Notes under the pieces: model-generated | Database searches by the model: none | Told to the model about the DNA's origin: nothing | The model's input: the letters and a program-made list of their open reading frames with translations, nothing else | Virus record (IMG/VR): IMGVR_UViG_3300042914_002157 | Span: 1-27,220 of that record | DNA from: a virus | DNA: 27,220 nt | Reading direction: 5' to 3' (one strand) | Position numbers and translations under genes: made by a program | Shown here: one piece after another, positions 21,723 to 27,220 of the stretch | Position numbering within the stretch: the stretch's first letter is position 1 | Layout of the letters: each line of letters starts with the position of its first letter

Positions 21723-22391
21723 ATGGCAAAAGATCCGGCTTTCTTATTTTATAGTTCTGATTTTCTGACTGGTACAATGTTCATGACAAATGAACAAGTA
21801 GGTCTTTACATTAGACTTCTTTGCGCTCAACATCAACATGGTGGAAGGATTGATACGAACGTATTACGAACGCAATGCGATTCAATTACTAATGGTTCTG
21901 TAGTTTATTCAAAGTTTGAACATGATGATACTGGAAGCTACTCTGTCAGGTTAGATGAAGAGATGAAAAAACGTAAAGAAAAAGGTATAAAGGCCAGAGA
22001 ATCAGTAAATAAAAGATGGAATAAAGATTTATACGATGGTAATACGAACGTATTACGTTCTGAAGATGAAAATGAAAATGTAAATGAAGATAAAACAGTA
22101 ATTGAAATTAAGAAAGAGAGTCCGAAAGAAAATCAATTTACAAAACCAACTATAAATGAAATATCAATTTACCTCTCTGAAAAATACCCAACTGCAAACA
22201 AAAATGCAATCAACACCTTTGCCGAAAAGTTCTGGAATCACTATGAAAACAATGGTTGGAAAGTAGGTAAAAACAAAATGAAAAAATGGAAACTTGCATT
22301 TACCTCTTGGTCTGAAACAATTCAAAAGGATTTATTCAATCGAACAACACAACCAATCGGAACACCAACTTTTTCCTCTAAAAATTATTAA
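21723..22391 (+). CDS. DUF1376 (YdaU-like) replication initiator/organizer
   Basis: A 222-residue protein. The N-terminal segment D-P-A-F-L-F-Y-S-S-D-F-L-T-G-T-M-F-M-T and the following G-L-Y-I-R-L-L-C-A-Q-H are the DUF1376 signature, a winged-helix domain in phage replication proteins. The middle is charged and variable (about 70-130). The C-terminal part (about 135-205) contains N-T-F-A-E-K-F-W-N-H-Y-E-N-N-G-W and W-K-L-A-F-T-S-W, typical of helicase-loader or organizer C-termini. Phages usually place it before the helicase gene, as here. The ATG at 21723 is chosen because the frame upstream, to 21615, is a structured leader starting at the transcription start. The peptide T-N-V-L-R occurs twice, coinciding with DNA repeats. 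The gene is notably AT-rich from 22060 onward. Confidence 0.82.
   Translation: MAKDPAFLFYSSDFLTGTMFMTNEQVGLYIRLLCAQHQHGGRIDTNVLRTQCDSITNGSVVYSKFEHDDTGSYSVRLDEEMKKRKEKGIKARESVNKRWNKDLYDGNTNVLRSEDENENVNEDKTVIEIKKESPKENQFTKPTINEISIYLSEKYPTANKNAINTFAEKFWNHYENNGWKVGKNKMKKWKLAFTSWSETIQKDLFNRTTQPIGTPTFSSKNY
21853..21868. repeat. First copy of 16-bp repeat in the initiator gene
   Basis: ATACGAACGTATTACG, an exact copy of the sequence at 22042-22057. It contains the 12-bp inverted repeat ATACG-AA-CGTAT. Possible binding site for the initiator protein. Confidence 0.6.
22039..22056. repeat. Perfect 18-bp palindrome in the initiator gene, candidate origin element
   Basis: GTAATACG-AA-CGTATTAC is a perfect inverted repeat with a two-base centre. 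It includes most of the 16-bp repeat shared with 21853. An extra ATACGA lies at 22031-22036. A strongly AT-rich stretch follows (about 22060-22210), as expected for a DNA unwinding element. In lambda, origin repeats lie inside the initiator gene in the same way. Confidence 0.5.
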
Positions 22392-22394
22392 CAA

Positions 22395-23732
22395 ATGAAA
22401 CAACCAGAACTTGAACAAGTCATCCTCGGATCAGTCATAATTGACCGGGATGCACAGATTGAATTTTTTGCCCTTGTGAACTCTGCTGATGTATTCACAG
22501 AGGACAAGCACAAAACGATTTATCAGGCTCTAAAAGCCTTGTATGATGATAACCTACCCATCGACATTTTGACGATCGCAGAATGGGCTAAAAAGGCCGG
22601 AACATACAAGGCCATCGGTGGTGGTAAGACATTGGCTCAATTGTCTGGCAAGGTTTCATCAGCTGCCCATTTCAGCATTCACATCCGCTACCTGTTGGAA
22701 GCCTACGTCAAACGAGGAATCGGATCGTTCGCACAACAACTACTGACCTCATCAGTCAATGATGTGGATGATGTTTTTGAACGGGTTGCAAAGGTTCAAA
22801 CCGGATTGGAAAACCTGATTAACCAGGTTGTCATAAAAGACGAAAAAAGCATCTCCGAAACCCTTCGTGAGATTCGTGAAAAATGGGAGATTGAAAACAT
22901 CTCAGGACTTGCAGGTATGTCAACCGGATTGAATACCCTTGACAAGGCCACAGGCGGACTTGTGGACACGGACTTGATCGTAATGGGTGCAAGGCCCGGA
23001 CAAGGGAAGACGGCCTTCCTGATGAGCCTAATTCAGTCCTACTGCAAGCGAGGCATTCCGGTTGGAATGTTTAGTTTAGAAATGGGTCAGGTTCAACTGG
23101 TTCAAAGGTTGCTCTCGATGGAGTCAGATGTCTTTGCCTATAAAATCCGAAACGATAAATACGATAATTACGACCGCCAACGACTTTATGATGCCGCATC
23201 GAGAATCGACAAATGGCCCTTGTACATCAATGACGAAGCCGGAATGACATTGAGACGATTACGGACGAGGGCGCACATCTGGAAGAAGCAACACGGCATC
23301 AAACTGCTCTGTGTGGATTACCTGCAACTTATGTCATCCGACAACAAGAAAGGCAATCGGGAATCTGAGATCAGCGAGATTTCAAGAGGACTTAAGATTT
23401 TAGCGAAGGATCTGCAAATTCCAATCATTGCCCTGTCGCAGTTATCGAGAGCCGTTGAAGCCCGGCAGGATAAGATGCCGCAATTGTCCGACCTGCGTGA
23501 GTCTGGAGCAATTGAACAGGATGCAGATTCAATCTGGTTTTTGATGAGACCTGGTTACTATCCGCAGTTCAGAGAATCCAGAACGACAATGGTTGAAGGT
23601 GATGAATACGAGACCGAAAACCTCTGCATACTTTCAATCGCTAAATTCAGAGCCGGAGAAACGAAACTATTGGCGTTAAAATGGGATTCTAACATCATGA
23701 AATTCTCAGACTATGCATCAACCACTTTCTAA
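22395..23732 (+). CDS. dnaB: Replicative DNA helicase, DnaB family
   Basis: A 445-residue hexameric ATP-driven 5'-3' helicase. The N-terminal domain (about 1-110) begins E-L-E-Q-V-I-L-G-S-V-I-I-D. A linker precedes the RecA-like motor. Walker A is G-A-R-P-G-Q-G-K-T at 198-206 (Lys205), and S-L-E-M-G follows. Walker B is L-C-V-D-Y-L-Q-L-M near residue 310. The C-terminal motifs I-P-I-I-A-L-S-Q-L-S-R and L-S-D-L-R-E-S-G-A-I-E-Q-D-A-D are the hallmark DnaB stretch. Its length is about normal. It follows the initiator by three bases. It unwinds phage DNA at the fork, probably loaded by the DUF1376 protein. Confidence 0.97.
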   Translation: MKQPELEQVILGSVIIDRDAQIEFFALVNSADVFTEDKHKTIYQALKALYDDNLPIDILTIAEWAKKAGTYKAIGGGKTLAQLSGKVSSAAHFSIHIRYLLEAYVKRGIGSFAQQLLTSSVNDVDDVFERVAKVQTGLENLINQVVIKDEKSISETLREIREKWEIENISGLAGMSTGLNTLDKATGGLVDTDLIVMGARPGQGKTAFLMSLIQSYCKRGIPVGMFSLEMGQVQLVQRLLSMESDVFAYKIRNDKYDNYDRQRLYDAASRIDKWPLYINDEAGMTLRRLRTRAHIWKKQHGIKLLCVDYLQLMSSDNKKGNRESEISEISRGLKILAKDLQIPIIALSQLSRAVEARQDKMPQLSDLRESGAIEQDADSIWFLMRPGYYPQFRESRTTMVEGDEYETENLCILSIAKFRAGETKLLALKWDSNIMKFSDYASTTF

Positions 23733-23877
23733 AGATAAATGCATCCAGATTCAACCTTTCGTGAATGCGTTGCAGAATCGGGTCAAAGATCAAACGGTCA
23801 CTAAGATGGACATTTCAATTTTCATAACCCTGGTTAAAGACATCTTGAAAAATGATAAACCAGAACAAAACCGGTAA
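23713..23877 (+). CDS. Small overlapping ORF (54 residues)
   Basis: A 54-residue ORF overlapping the helicase 3' end by 20 bases and the next gene by 26. The protein is basic at its C-terminus (K-D-I-L-K-N-D-K-P-E-Q-N-R) with an amphipathic helix in the middle. The overlap pattern on both sides is typical of compact phage early regions, and it fills an otherwise empty 119-base gap. No family is recognised. Confidence 0.45.
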   Translation: MHQPLSKDKCIQIQPFVNALQNRVKDQTVTKMDISIFITLVKDILKNDKPEQNR

Positions 23878-24100
23878 CGGCAATTCAAAGGACATCCGGT
23901 TGATTGAACAGATGATTGAATCGGTGATCAGGAAACGGGATCACCACTACGACAAAGCCAAAACATTAAAGACCAAAAGCCAGATTCAGGAACACAAGGC
24001 AAATGCTGAATTTTACGATTCACTATTTTGGATTTTAAAAGACCATAAACGACTAAAAACCAAAGAAATAAGCTATGCAAGTCTACCAAAAGAAAAATAA
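23852..24100 (+). CDS. Small helical phage protein
   Basis: An 82-residue basic protein with a helical pattern: D-I-R-L-I-E-Q-M-I-E-S-V-I-R-K-R-D, then Y-D-K-A-K-T-L-K-T-K-S-Q-I-Q-E-H-K-A. It is rich in Lys and lacks membrane segments. The function is unknown. It ends just before the RHH-like gene and could regulate or bind nucleic acid, but there is no direct evidence. Confidence 0.5.
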   Translation: MINQNKTGNGNSKDIRLIEQMIESVIRKRDHHYDKAKTLKTKSQIQEHKANAEFYDSLFWILKDHKRLKTKEISYASLPKEK

Positions 24101-24104
24101 AAAG

Positions 24105-24287
24105 ATGGTTGATTATTCTGCCAACCAGAAAATAAGCTTTATGATTGCAGATGACCAGTTCGACCGATATTTGAGGGCATTGGGCCATTTGAACCGTTCA
24201 CAGTTAATGCGTGATCTATTGATGAAGGCAGTACGAGAAAAAGAGTTGGAAAAAGTTTTTCAAGAAAATTCTAACTTTGATAGATGA
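24105..24287 (+). CDS. Small CopG/ribbon-helix-helix-like protein
   Basis: A 60-residue protein. K-I-S-F-M-I-A-D-D-Q-F-D-R-Y-L-R-A-L-G has the shape of the beta strand and first helix of a ribbon-helix-helix fold, followed by the turn N-R-S-Q-L-M-R-D-L-L-M-K-A-V, whose N-R-S-Q start resembles the second helix of CopG-type repressors. A start at 24075 in the same frame is possible but overlaps the previous gene; 24105 follows an A-rich stretch. Its stop overlaps the metzincin start (ATGA), so it may regulate its own transcript or act elsewhere on the phage DNA. Moderate confidence. Confidence 0.55.
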   Translation: MVDYSANQKISFMIADDQFDRYLRALGHLNRSQLMRDLLMKAVREKELEKVFQENSNFDR

Positions 24288-25552
24288 AAAACACATTGCT
24301 ATTTATCATTCTTGCGCTTGTCTATCTTACAGGATGCACAAAGCAAACGCCTGAAAAGGCATCAGCCACCACCGATTCAACATTCATTGCGCCCGATCTT
24401 GGCGATGATGAAGTTGAAGTGAAAGAGGATCATCCACGCTACCTTTCCAGAGGTCAGGCTGAACCCAACTTCTGGGACCCCACTTATAAGTCAAGAAAAG
24501 TAATGAACGTCTACATTGAACTAGACTACTCTTTGACAGCCGCATGGGGTGCGAATGCCGATGCCAATCTGCAAAGGCTGTGCAATTCATCATCTCAGAT
24601 ATTGGAGCGTATAGCAGGGCCGAAAATCAATCTGGTGAAGGTTAAGAAATGGACAACGCCTGATCCGTATGCCATCTATCCCGATGCAATGAGTGTGTTG
24701 TATAATTGGGCCAACGCCAATCCGTTGAAGCAGGACACATTCAATGTGTTTATCTCTGGCAAAAACTTTGGCGGTATTGCCTACATCAGCCGTGAGAATG
24801 TGACAACCGTCAAATACTCTGTGTGTGGGTTTGGTCAATCCATTCCGGGAGATGCCTTCAATTACACCTATTCGGTGTATTGTTTCACTCATGAATTGCT
24901 TCATAATTTAGGCATCTCACATACGCAAAACTGTTGTGCATGGAAATCCCAAACAGGTGTGTCATTGGGCCGTCTGGATAGTTGCTATTCGGCCGAGATC
25001 ACCTGCTCACCAACGCCTGTAAATTGCGGAAGCACGACAAAAAGAATGTCGGGTGGATTGAATAGTTATTGCCATTTGTACAGTACAATGCAGTATACCC
25101 TGCATCCTGCCGTTGTACCAGTATTACACAAATCATTGTTTTATTCAAACCTACCGGATTATTCAACCAATCCACCTCCTCCACCACCACCAACCGGAAC
25201 CAACACTTTTAGAATTGCCGGAACGCCATATCAGCCCGGATACACAAGAGCAGACACGGCAAAAGCTGTTGATGGCAACGAGGCCACCAGATGGCTCACG
25301 GCAGGGGCTACAACGCTTACATGGAATTATGCTCAGGCAGTAACACGGACGCAGGTTTATTTGAGTTCAGGATTCAATGGTGGCAGCCCGAACCAGACAT
25401 TGACATTAACGGTTGATGGCGTGAATGTGCCTTTGGGATTTGACAAGAAAATTAAGTTTACCAAGGCCATCAACGTAACCGGGAAGCGGTTTGTGCTTAC
25501 CACAACAGGAACAAGTAATATCAGCAGAATATTTGAAGTGAGTTTGAAATGA
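24284..25552 (+). CDS. Lipoprotein metzincin-type zinc protease with discoidin-like C-terminus
   Basis: A 422-residue protein. The signal peptide has a lipobox ending at Cys18 (L-T-G-C), so it is probably exported and lipid-anchored. The protease motif H-E-L-L-H-N-L-G-I-S-H at 203-213 is the metzincin HExxHxxGxxH zinc site with Glu204 as base. A possible Met-turn is Met269 in S-T-M-Q-Y. Many Cys residues between about 215 and 270 suggest disulfides. A seven-proline linker at 297-303 leads to a C-terminal domain (about 310-422) with A-V-D-G-N-E-A-T-R-W, the pattern of F5/8 type C (discoidin-like) carbohydrate-binding domains. It follows the small RHH-like gene with an ATGA overlap. It is not a standard replication gene and may be an accessory factor that modifies the host cell surface or surroundings. 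Confidence 0.83.
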   Translation: MKNTLLFIILALVYLTGCTKQTPEKASATTDSTFIAPDLGDDEVEVKEDHPRYLSRGQAEPNFWDPTYKSRKVMNVYIELDYSLTAAWGANADANLQRLCNSSSQILERIAGPKINLVKVKKWTTPDPYAIYPDAMSVLYNWANANPLKQDTFNVFISGKNFGGIAYISRENVTTVKYSVCGFGQSIPGDAFNYTYSVYCFTHELLHNLGISHTQNCCAWKSQTGVSLGRLDSCYSAEITCSPTPVNCGSTTKRMSGGLNSYCHLYSTMQYTLHPAVVPVLHKSLFYSNLPDYSTNPPPPPPPTGTNTFRIAGTPYQPGYTRADTAKAVDGNEATRWLTAGATTLTWNYAQAVTRTQVYLSSGFNGGSPNQTLTLTVDGVNVPLGFDKKIKFTKAINVTGKRFVLTTTGTSNISRIFEVSLK

Positions 25553-25584
25553 CACCTAATGACGGCCCGGAAAGACGGGTAAAT

Positions 25585-25660
25585 GGTGGAGGGGCGTAAT
25601 GAGGCAAGGCTGGCCGAGGCCCGTGTGGTTGCTATTCCGGTTCGATTCCGGACTCCACCG
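25585..25660 (+). ncRNA. tRNA-like element
   Basis: GGTGGAG (25585-25591) pairs perfectly with CTCCACC (25653-25659), and TCCGG-TTCGATT-CCGGA (25636-25652) is a canonical T arm. A discriminator base G follows, and the length of 76 bases is right for a tRNA. However, I cannot draw a normal D arm or a 5-bp anticodon stem with a U33-containing loop; the middle is GGCC-rich instead. It is therefore either a degenerate tRNA or a tRNA mimic. A hairpin, CCCG-GAAAGA-CGGG (25566-25579), precedes it. CCA is not encoded. Confidence 0.45.
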
Positions 25661-25684
25661 CTTATATGGGTTGAAAAGGTAAAT

Positions 25685-25712
25685 GCCTCTGCCTTTGGTA
25701 GGGGCTTTTTTT
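25685..25712 (+). terminator. Strong intrinsic terminator
   Basis: GCCTCTGCC (25685-25693), loop TTT, GGTAGGGGC (25697-25705): nine pairs including two G-T pairs, then seven T. It ends transcription of the metzincin and tRNA-like RNA where it meets the convergent lysis cassette. Confidence 0.85.
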
Positions 25713-25929
25713 ATTCACCCTGTTTCGGTGGTTGGGATTCAATCCGATTCCGTTTCTTGACCATATCCCAAAAACCAGTAATAAACTGGCCAAGGACATA
25801 GATTAGTATAGCATCAGACTTGTCTACCTTTTCGAATTTATAGAGCCATCCAAGGCCGAATAGAAGCCCTGCCGTCATCAGAGTGACAACGGCAAAGGTT
25901 ATCGCCTCCATCCACCTCTGGAAGGTCAT
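25711..25929 (-). CDS. Holin-like membrane protein
   Basis: A 72-residue protein with two hydrophobic helices: about 9-30 (AITFAVVTLMTAGLLFGLGWLY) and about 40-56 (AILIYVLGQFITGFW). A charged C-terminal tail (KKRNRIESQPPKQ) follows. Size, two membrane spans and its place at the end of a lysis cassette are what holins that permeabilise the inner membrane look like. It overlaps the spanin-like gene by one base. Holins have little sequence conservation, so the call is by architecture. Confidence 0.65.
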   Translation of the reverse strand: MTFQRWMEAITFAVVTLMTAGLLFGLGWLYKFEKVDKSDAILIYVLGQFITGFWDMVKKRNRIESQPPKQGE

Positions 25930-26240
25930 TAAAGACCAGGAAAAAGTCCCTTAATCAGACCGCCAATAAACCGACCTCGTTTTTCTGCCCTCTCTGACTT
26001 TGGCCCTTTCGCCAGATTAACAGAATCGAGGTATTGAACGCACAAGGCCAGATCATGAATCTGATGAGCCAATGAATCATTGTTATTCTGCAAGACCTGG
26101 ATTCTGACCGACTGAACCAACATTAATGAATCAACCTTCCGGTCAATCTTGGTTCGTTTCTGGATGTTGGACTGGATTTGATATTCGATGCCTCCAAGGC
26201 CCATTGCAAGGACTGATAAGCCGATGATAACGTATTTCAT
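25929..26240 (-). CDS. Spanin-like membrane-anchored coiled-coil protein
   Basis: A 103-residue protein with an N-terminal membrane helix (about 3-18: YVIIGLSVLAMGLGGI), followed by a periplasmic coiled coil about 25-80 (QKRTKIDRKVDSLMLVQSVRIQVLQNNNDSL). A basic, Gly-rich C-terminus (GRFIGGLIKGLFPGL) follows. It resembles inner-membrane spanin subunits (i-spanins), which join inner and outer membranes in Gram-negative lysis. No matching outer-membrane lipoprotein gene was found nearby. The architecture and location support the role but do not prove it. Confidence 0.5.
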   Translation of the reverse strand: MKYVIIGLSVLAMGLGGIEYQIQSNIQKRTKIDRKVDSLMLVQSVRIQVLQNNNDSLAHQIHDLALCVQYLDSVNLAKGPKSERAEKRGRFIGGLIKGLFPGL

Positions 26241-26575
26241 AAAATTGATTTGATAAATTTTAAAAATCTATTCCAGAGTGACAATCTGCGTTGCCGGATC
26301 GCATCCTTTAAAATCAAAGGTTTGATCTGGGTTTCCCATTCCGGCTTACTAACATCCCTGACCCGTTTGTAGGTGTCCAAACTGGCATTGAAGCAACGCC
26401 AAACAAGCAGGATCAGCCAACCATGATAAAACAGAAAGCCTTCGACCGATGAAAAACTGATATTCACATCAGCGAGTGAATACATCATTCTCATTGACCA
26501 ATACGAGCATTGATCACCAACGGCATGAAACGAATCCTGCCGCAGGTTGCAGACAAATGTTGATAGTATCTTCAT
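26237..26575 (-). CDS. Hypothetical membrane-associated protein of the lysis cassette
   Basis: A 112-residue protein beginning M-K-I-L-S-T-F-V-C. It has one aromatic, hydrophobic stretch around residues 46-60 (GFLFYHGWLILLVWRCF), so it may insert in the membrane. A basic C-terminus (RQRRLSLWNRFLKFIKS) follows. The ATG at 26575 overlaps the endolysin stop as TAATG and is preferred over one 12 bases upstream, which would lie inside the endolysin gene. It could be a holin, antiholin or membrane modulator, but no family is recognised. Confidence 0.55.
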   Translation of the reverse strand: MKILSTFVCNLRQDSFHAVGDQCSYWSMRMMYSLADVNISFSSVEGFLFYHGWLILLVWRCFNASLDTYKRVRDVSKPEWETQIKPLILKDAIRQRRLSLWNRFLKFIKSIL

Positions 26576-26934
26576 TACTTTGACCAAATAACGTGCGAAG
26601 GTAATGCAGGATCACAGTCAACGTGAATCCATGATTTGTAAATCCCAATCCGATTGAACCCGACCGCCTGAAGTGAGCAGAGAATCCTGTATCCTTCCGT
26701 TCCTGACGAATAGCCGATGTCAGCCGCCCAACCTTTCGTATGCGATGAATTAGCCTCACCACCGACCGCCTTGTTATGAGCCGGAGTCCGATAACCTGAA
26801 TTAATCTTGAAAGGAATTCCGCATAAAGCACGGGCCTTGTCAAGTTTGAGCAAAAAGTCCGGCTGCATTTGTGAACCAGAACCAGGGGAATCTTTCGAAT
26901 CAAATTCTGCAAGAGTGAAATGTTTCAGTACCAT
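26575..26934 (-). CDS. Endolysin, peptidase M15-type
   Basis: A 119-residue zinc peptidase that cuts peptidoglycan peptides. After the N-terminal F-T-L-A-E-F-D-S-K-D-S-P-G-S-G, typical of phage M15 endolysins, the core S-G-Y-R-T-P-A-H-N at about 46-54 is followed by S-H-T-K-G-W-A-A-D at 64-72 (His65 and Asp72) and W-I-H-V-D at 102-106 (His104). His65, Asp72 and His104 are the zinc ligands of the family. No signal peptide is present, so the holin must release it. It heads a four-gene cassette in which every gene overlaps the next, and it has its own promoter. Confidence 0.9.
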   Translation of the reverse strand: MVLKHFTLAEFDSKDSPGSGSQMQPDFLLKLDKARALCGIPFKINSGYRTPAHNKAVGGEANSSHTKGWAADIGYSSGTEGYRILCSLQAVGFNRIGIYKSWIHVDCDPALPSHVIWSK

Positions 26935-26938
26935 AAGG

Positions 26939-26970
26939 CAAATTTTAACCTAAAAATTATGTAATCAAAA
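26939..26970 (-). promoter_or_regulatory. Promoter of the lysis cassette
   Basis: On the minus strand TTTTG (26970-26966), a 19-base spacer and AAAATTTG (26946-26939, one mismatch) match the Bacteroidota pattern. The -7 ends only four bases before the endolysin ATG, implying a leaderless or very short leader transcript. Confidence 0.5.
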
Positions 26971-27033
26971 CGCCCTGAAAATCAGACGGATAAAAAATAA
27001 TTGAAAAATATTTTACATTTCTTTTCAAATATG

Positions 27034-27064
27034 TTTGCAGAATTGAAAAGTAGTATTACCTTTG
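27034..27064 (+). promoter_or_regulatory. Rightward promoter at the right edge
   Basis: TTTG (27034-27037), a 19-base spacer and TACCTTTG (27057-27064) match the Bacteroidota consensus exactly. It drives the gene starting at 27098, after an A-rich leader. Confidence 0.65.
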
Positions 27065-27097
27065 TCTCAACGAAAACAAGAAAACAAAAACAAAAAA

Positions 27098-27220
27098 ATG
27101 GAAACAACAAAATCAAAAACTTACAGAATATACGAAAATCAATTGGTTGTTTTGGCTCAAGTTGGAATGCCAATTGAAAACACTTTTGGAAAAACTGGAT
27201 TAACTCTTTGCAAAAACTTT
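27098..27220 (+). CDS. Partial CDS, right edge of window
   Basis: An ORF of at least 41 codons runs off the window. It begins M-E-T-T-K-S-K-T-Y-R-I-Y-E-N-Q-L-V-V-L-A-Q. The start is supported by the upstream promoter and a very A-rich leader. No family can be assigned from the visible part. Confidence 0.55.
   Translation, partial: METTKSKTYRIYENQLVVLAQVGMPIENTFGKTGLTLCKNF

Noticed and set aside
25583-25801. Open frame of 72 codons across the tRNA-like element and terminator
   Set aside because: It covers a tRNA-like fold and an intrinsic terminator and has no family-like features.
1-27220. CRISPR array or insertion sequence
   Set aside because: No regularly spaced repeats, terminal inverted repeats or transposase motifs were seen in this window.

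Overview
The window is a stretch of a tailed-phage (Caudoviricetes) genome, or a prophage, whose host is very probably a member of the Bacteroidota. Three things point to that host. Promoter-like sites repeatedly match the Bacteroidota pattern TTG-N17..23-TAnnTTTG. Translation starts are preceded by A-rich stretches rather than Shine-Dalgarno sequences. The M15-type endolysin, portal and DUF1376 initiator also look like those of Bacteroidota phages. No integrase, CI-like repressor, terminase or tape-measure gene is visible, so temperate versus lytic cannot be decided.

Layout. Positions 1-7010 (+) hold tail and other structural genes, interrupted by a minus-strand secreted SGNH hydrolase (2359-3039). 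Positions 7015-9701 hold a portal with an embedded DnaJ-type zinc-finger motif and a MuF-like head protein. A minus-strand cytosine-5 DNA methyltransferase follows (9684-10481), then a structural gene (10553-11605). Next comes a seven-gene minus-strand operon (14443 to 11608) with three glycosyltransferase-like genes, a 48-residue membrane peptide and small phage proteins. From 14517 to 18638 (+) lie a gp10-like completion protein, a second neck/tail-terminator candidate, a GT25 glycosyltransferase with its own promoter and operator-like repeat, a probable scaffold protein and the major capsid protein. Two terminators close this late block.

Positions 18813-20303 (-) carry early genes, including a protein with an SSB-like acidic tail. 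Positions 20373-24287 (+) are a replication block: VRR-NUC nuclease, coiled-coil membrane protein, KOW-like protein, DUF1376 initiator, DnaB helicase, small ORFs and a CopG/RHH-like protein. The initiator is preceded by an unusual structured leader RNA with loop-loop complementarity, and contains palindromic repeats that could be the replication origin. A lipoprotein metzincin protease follows, then a tRNA-like element and a strong terminator. Positions 25711-26934 (-) are a tightly overlapping lysis cassette (endolysin, unknown, spanin-like, holin-like). A new + strand operon begins at the right edge.

The genes work together as a virion-assembly block, a replication block and a lysis block. 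Scattered accessory genes (four glycosyltransferases, SGNH hydrolase, methyltransferase, lipoprotein protease) probably alter the host surface, the virion or the DNA. The signals most worth checking are the pseudoknot-like leader RNA at 21616-21719, the second coding-like frame inside the methyltransferase, and the repeated TTGCAACA motif in promoter regions.
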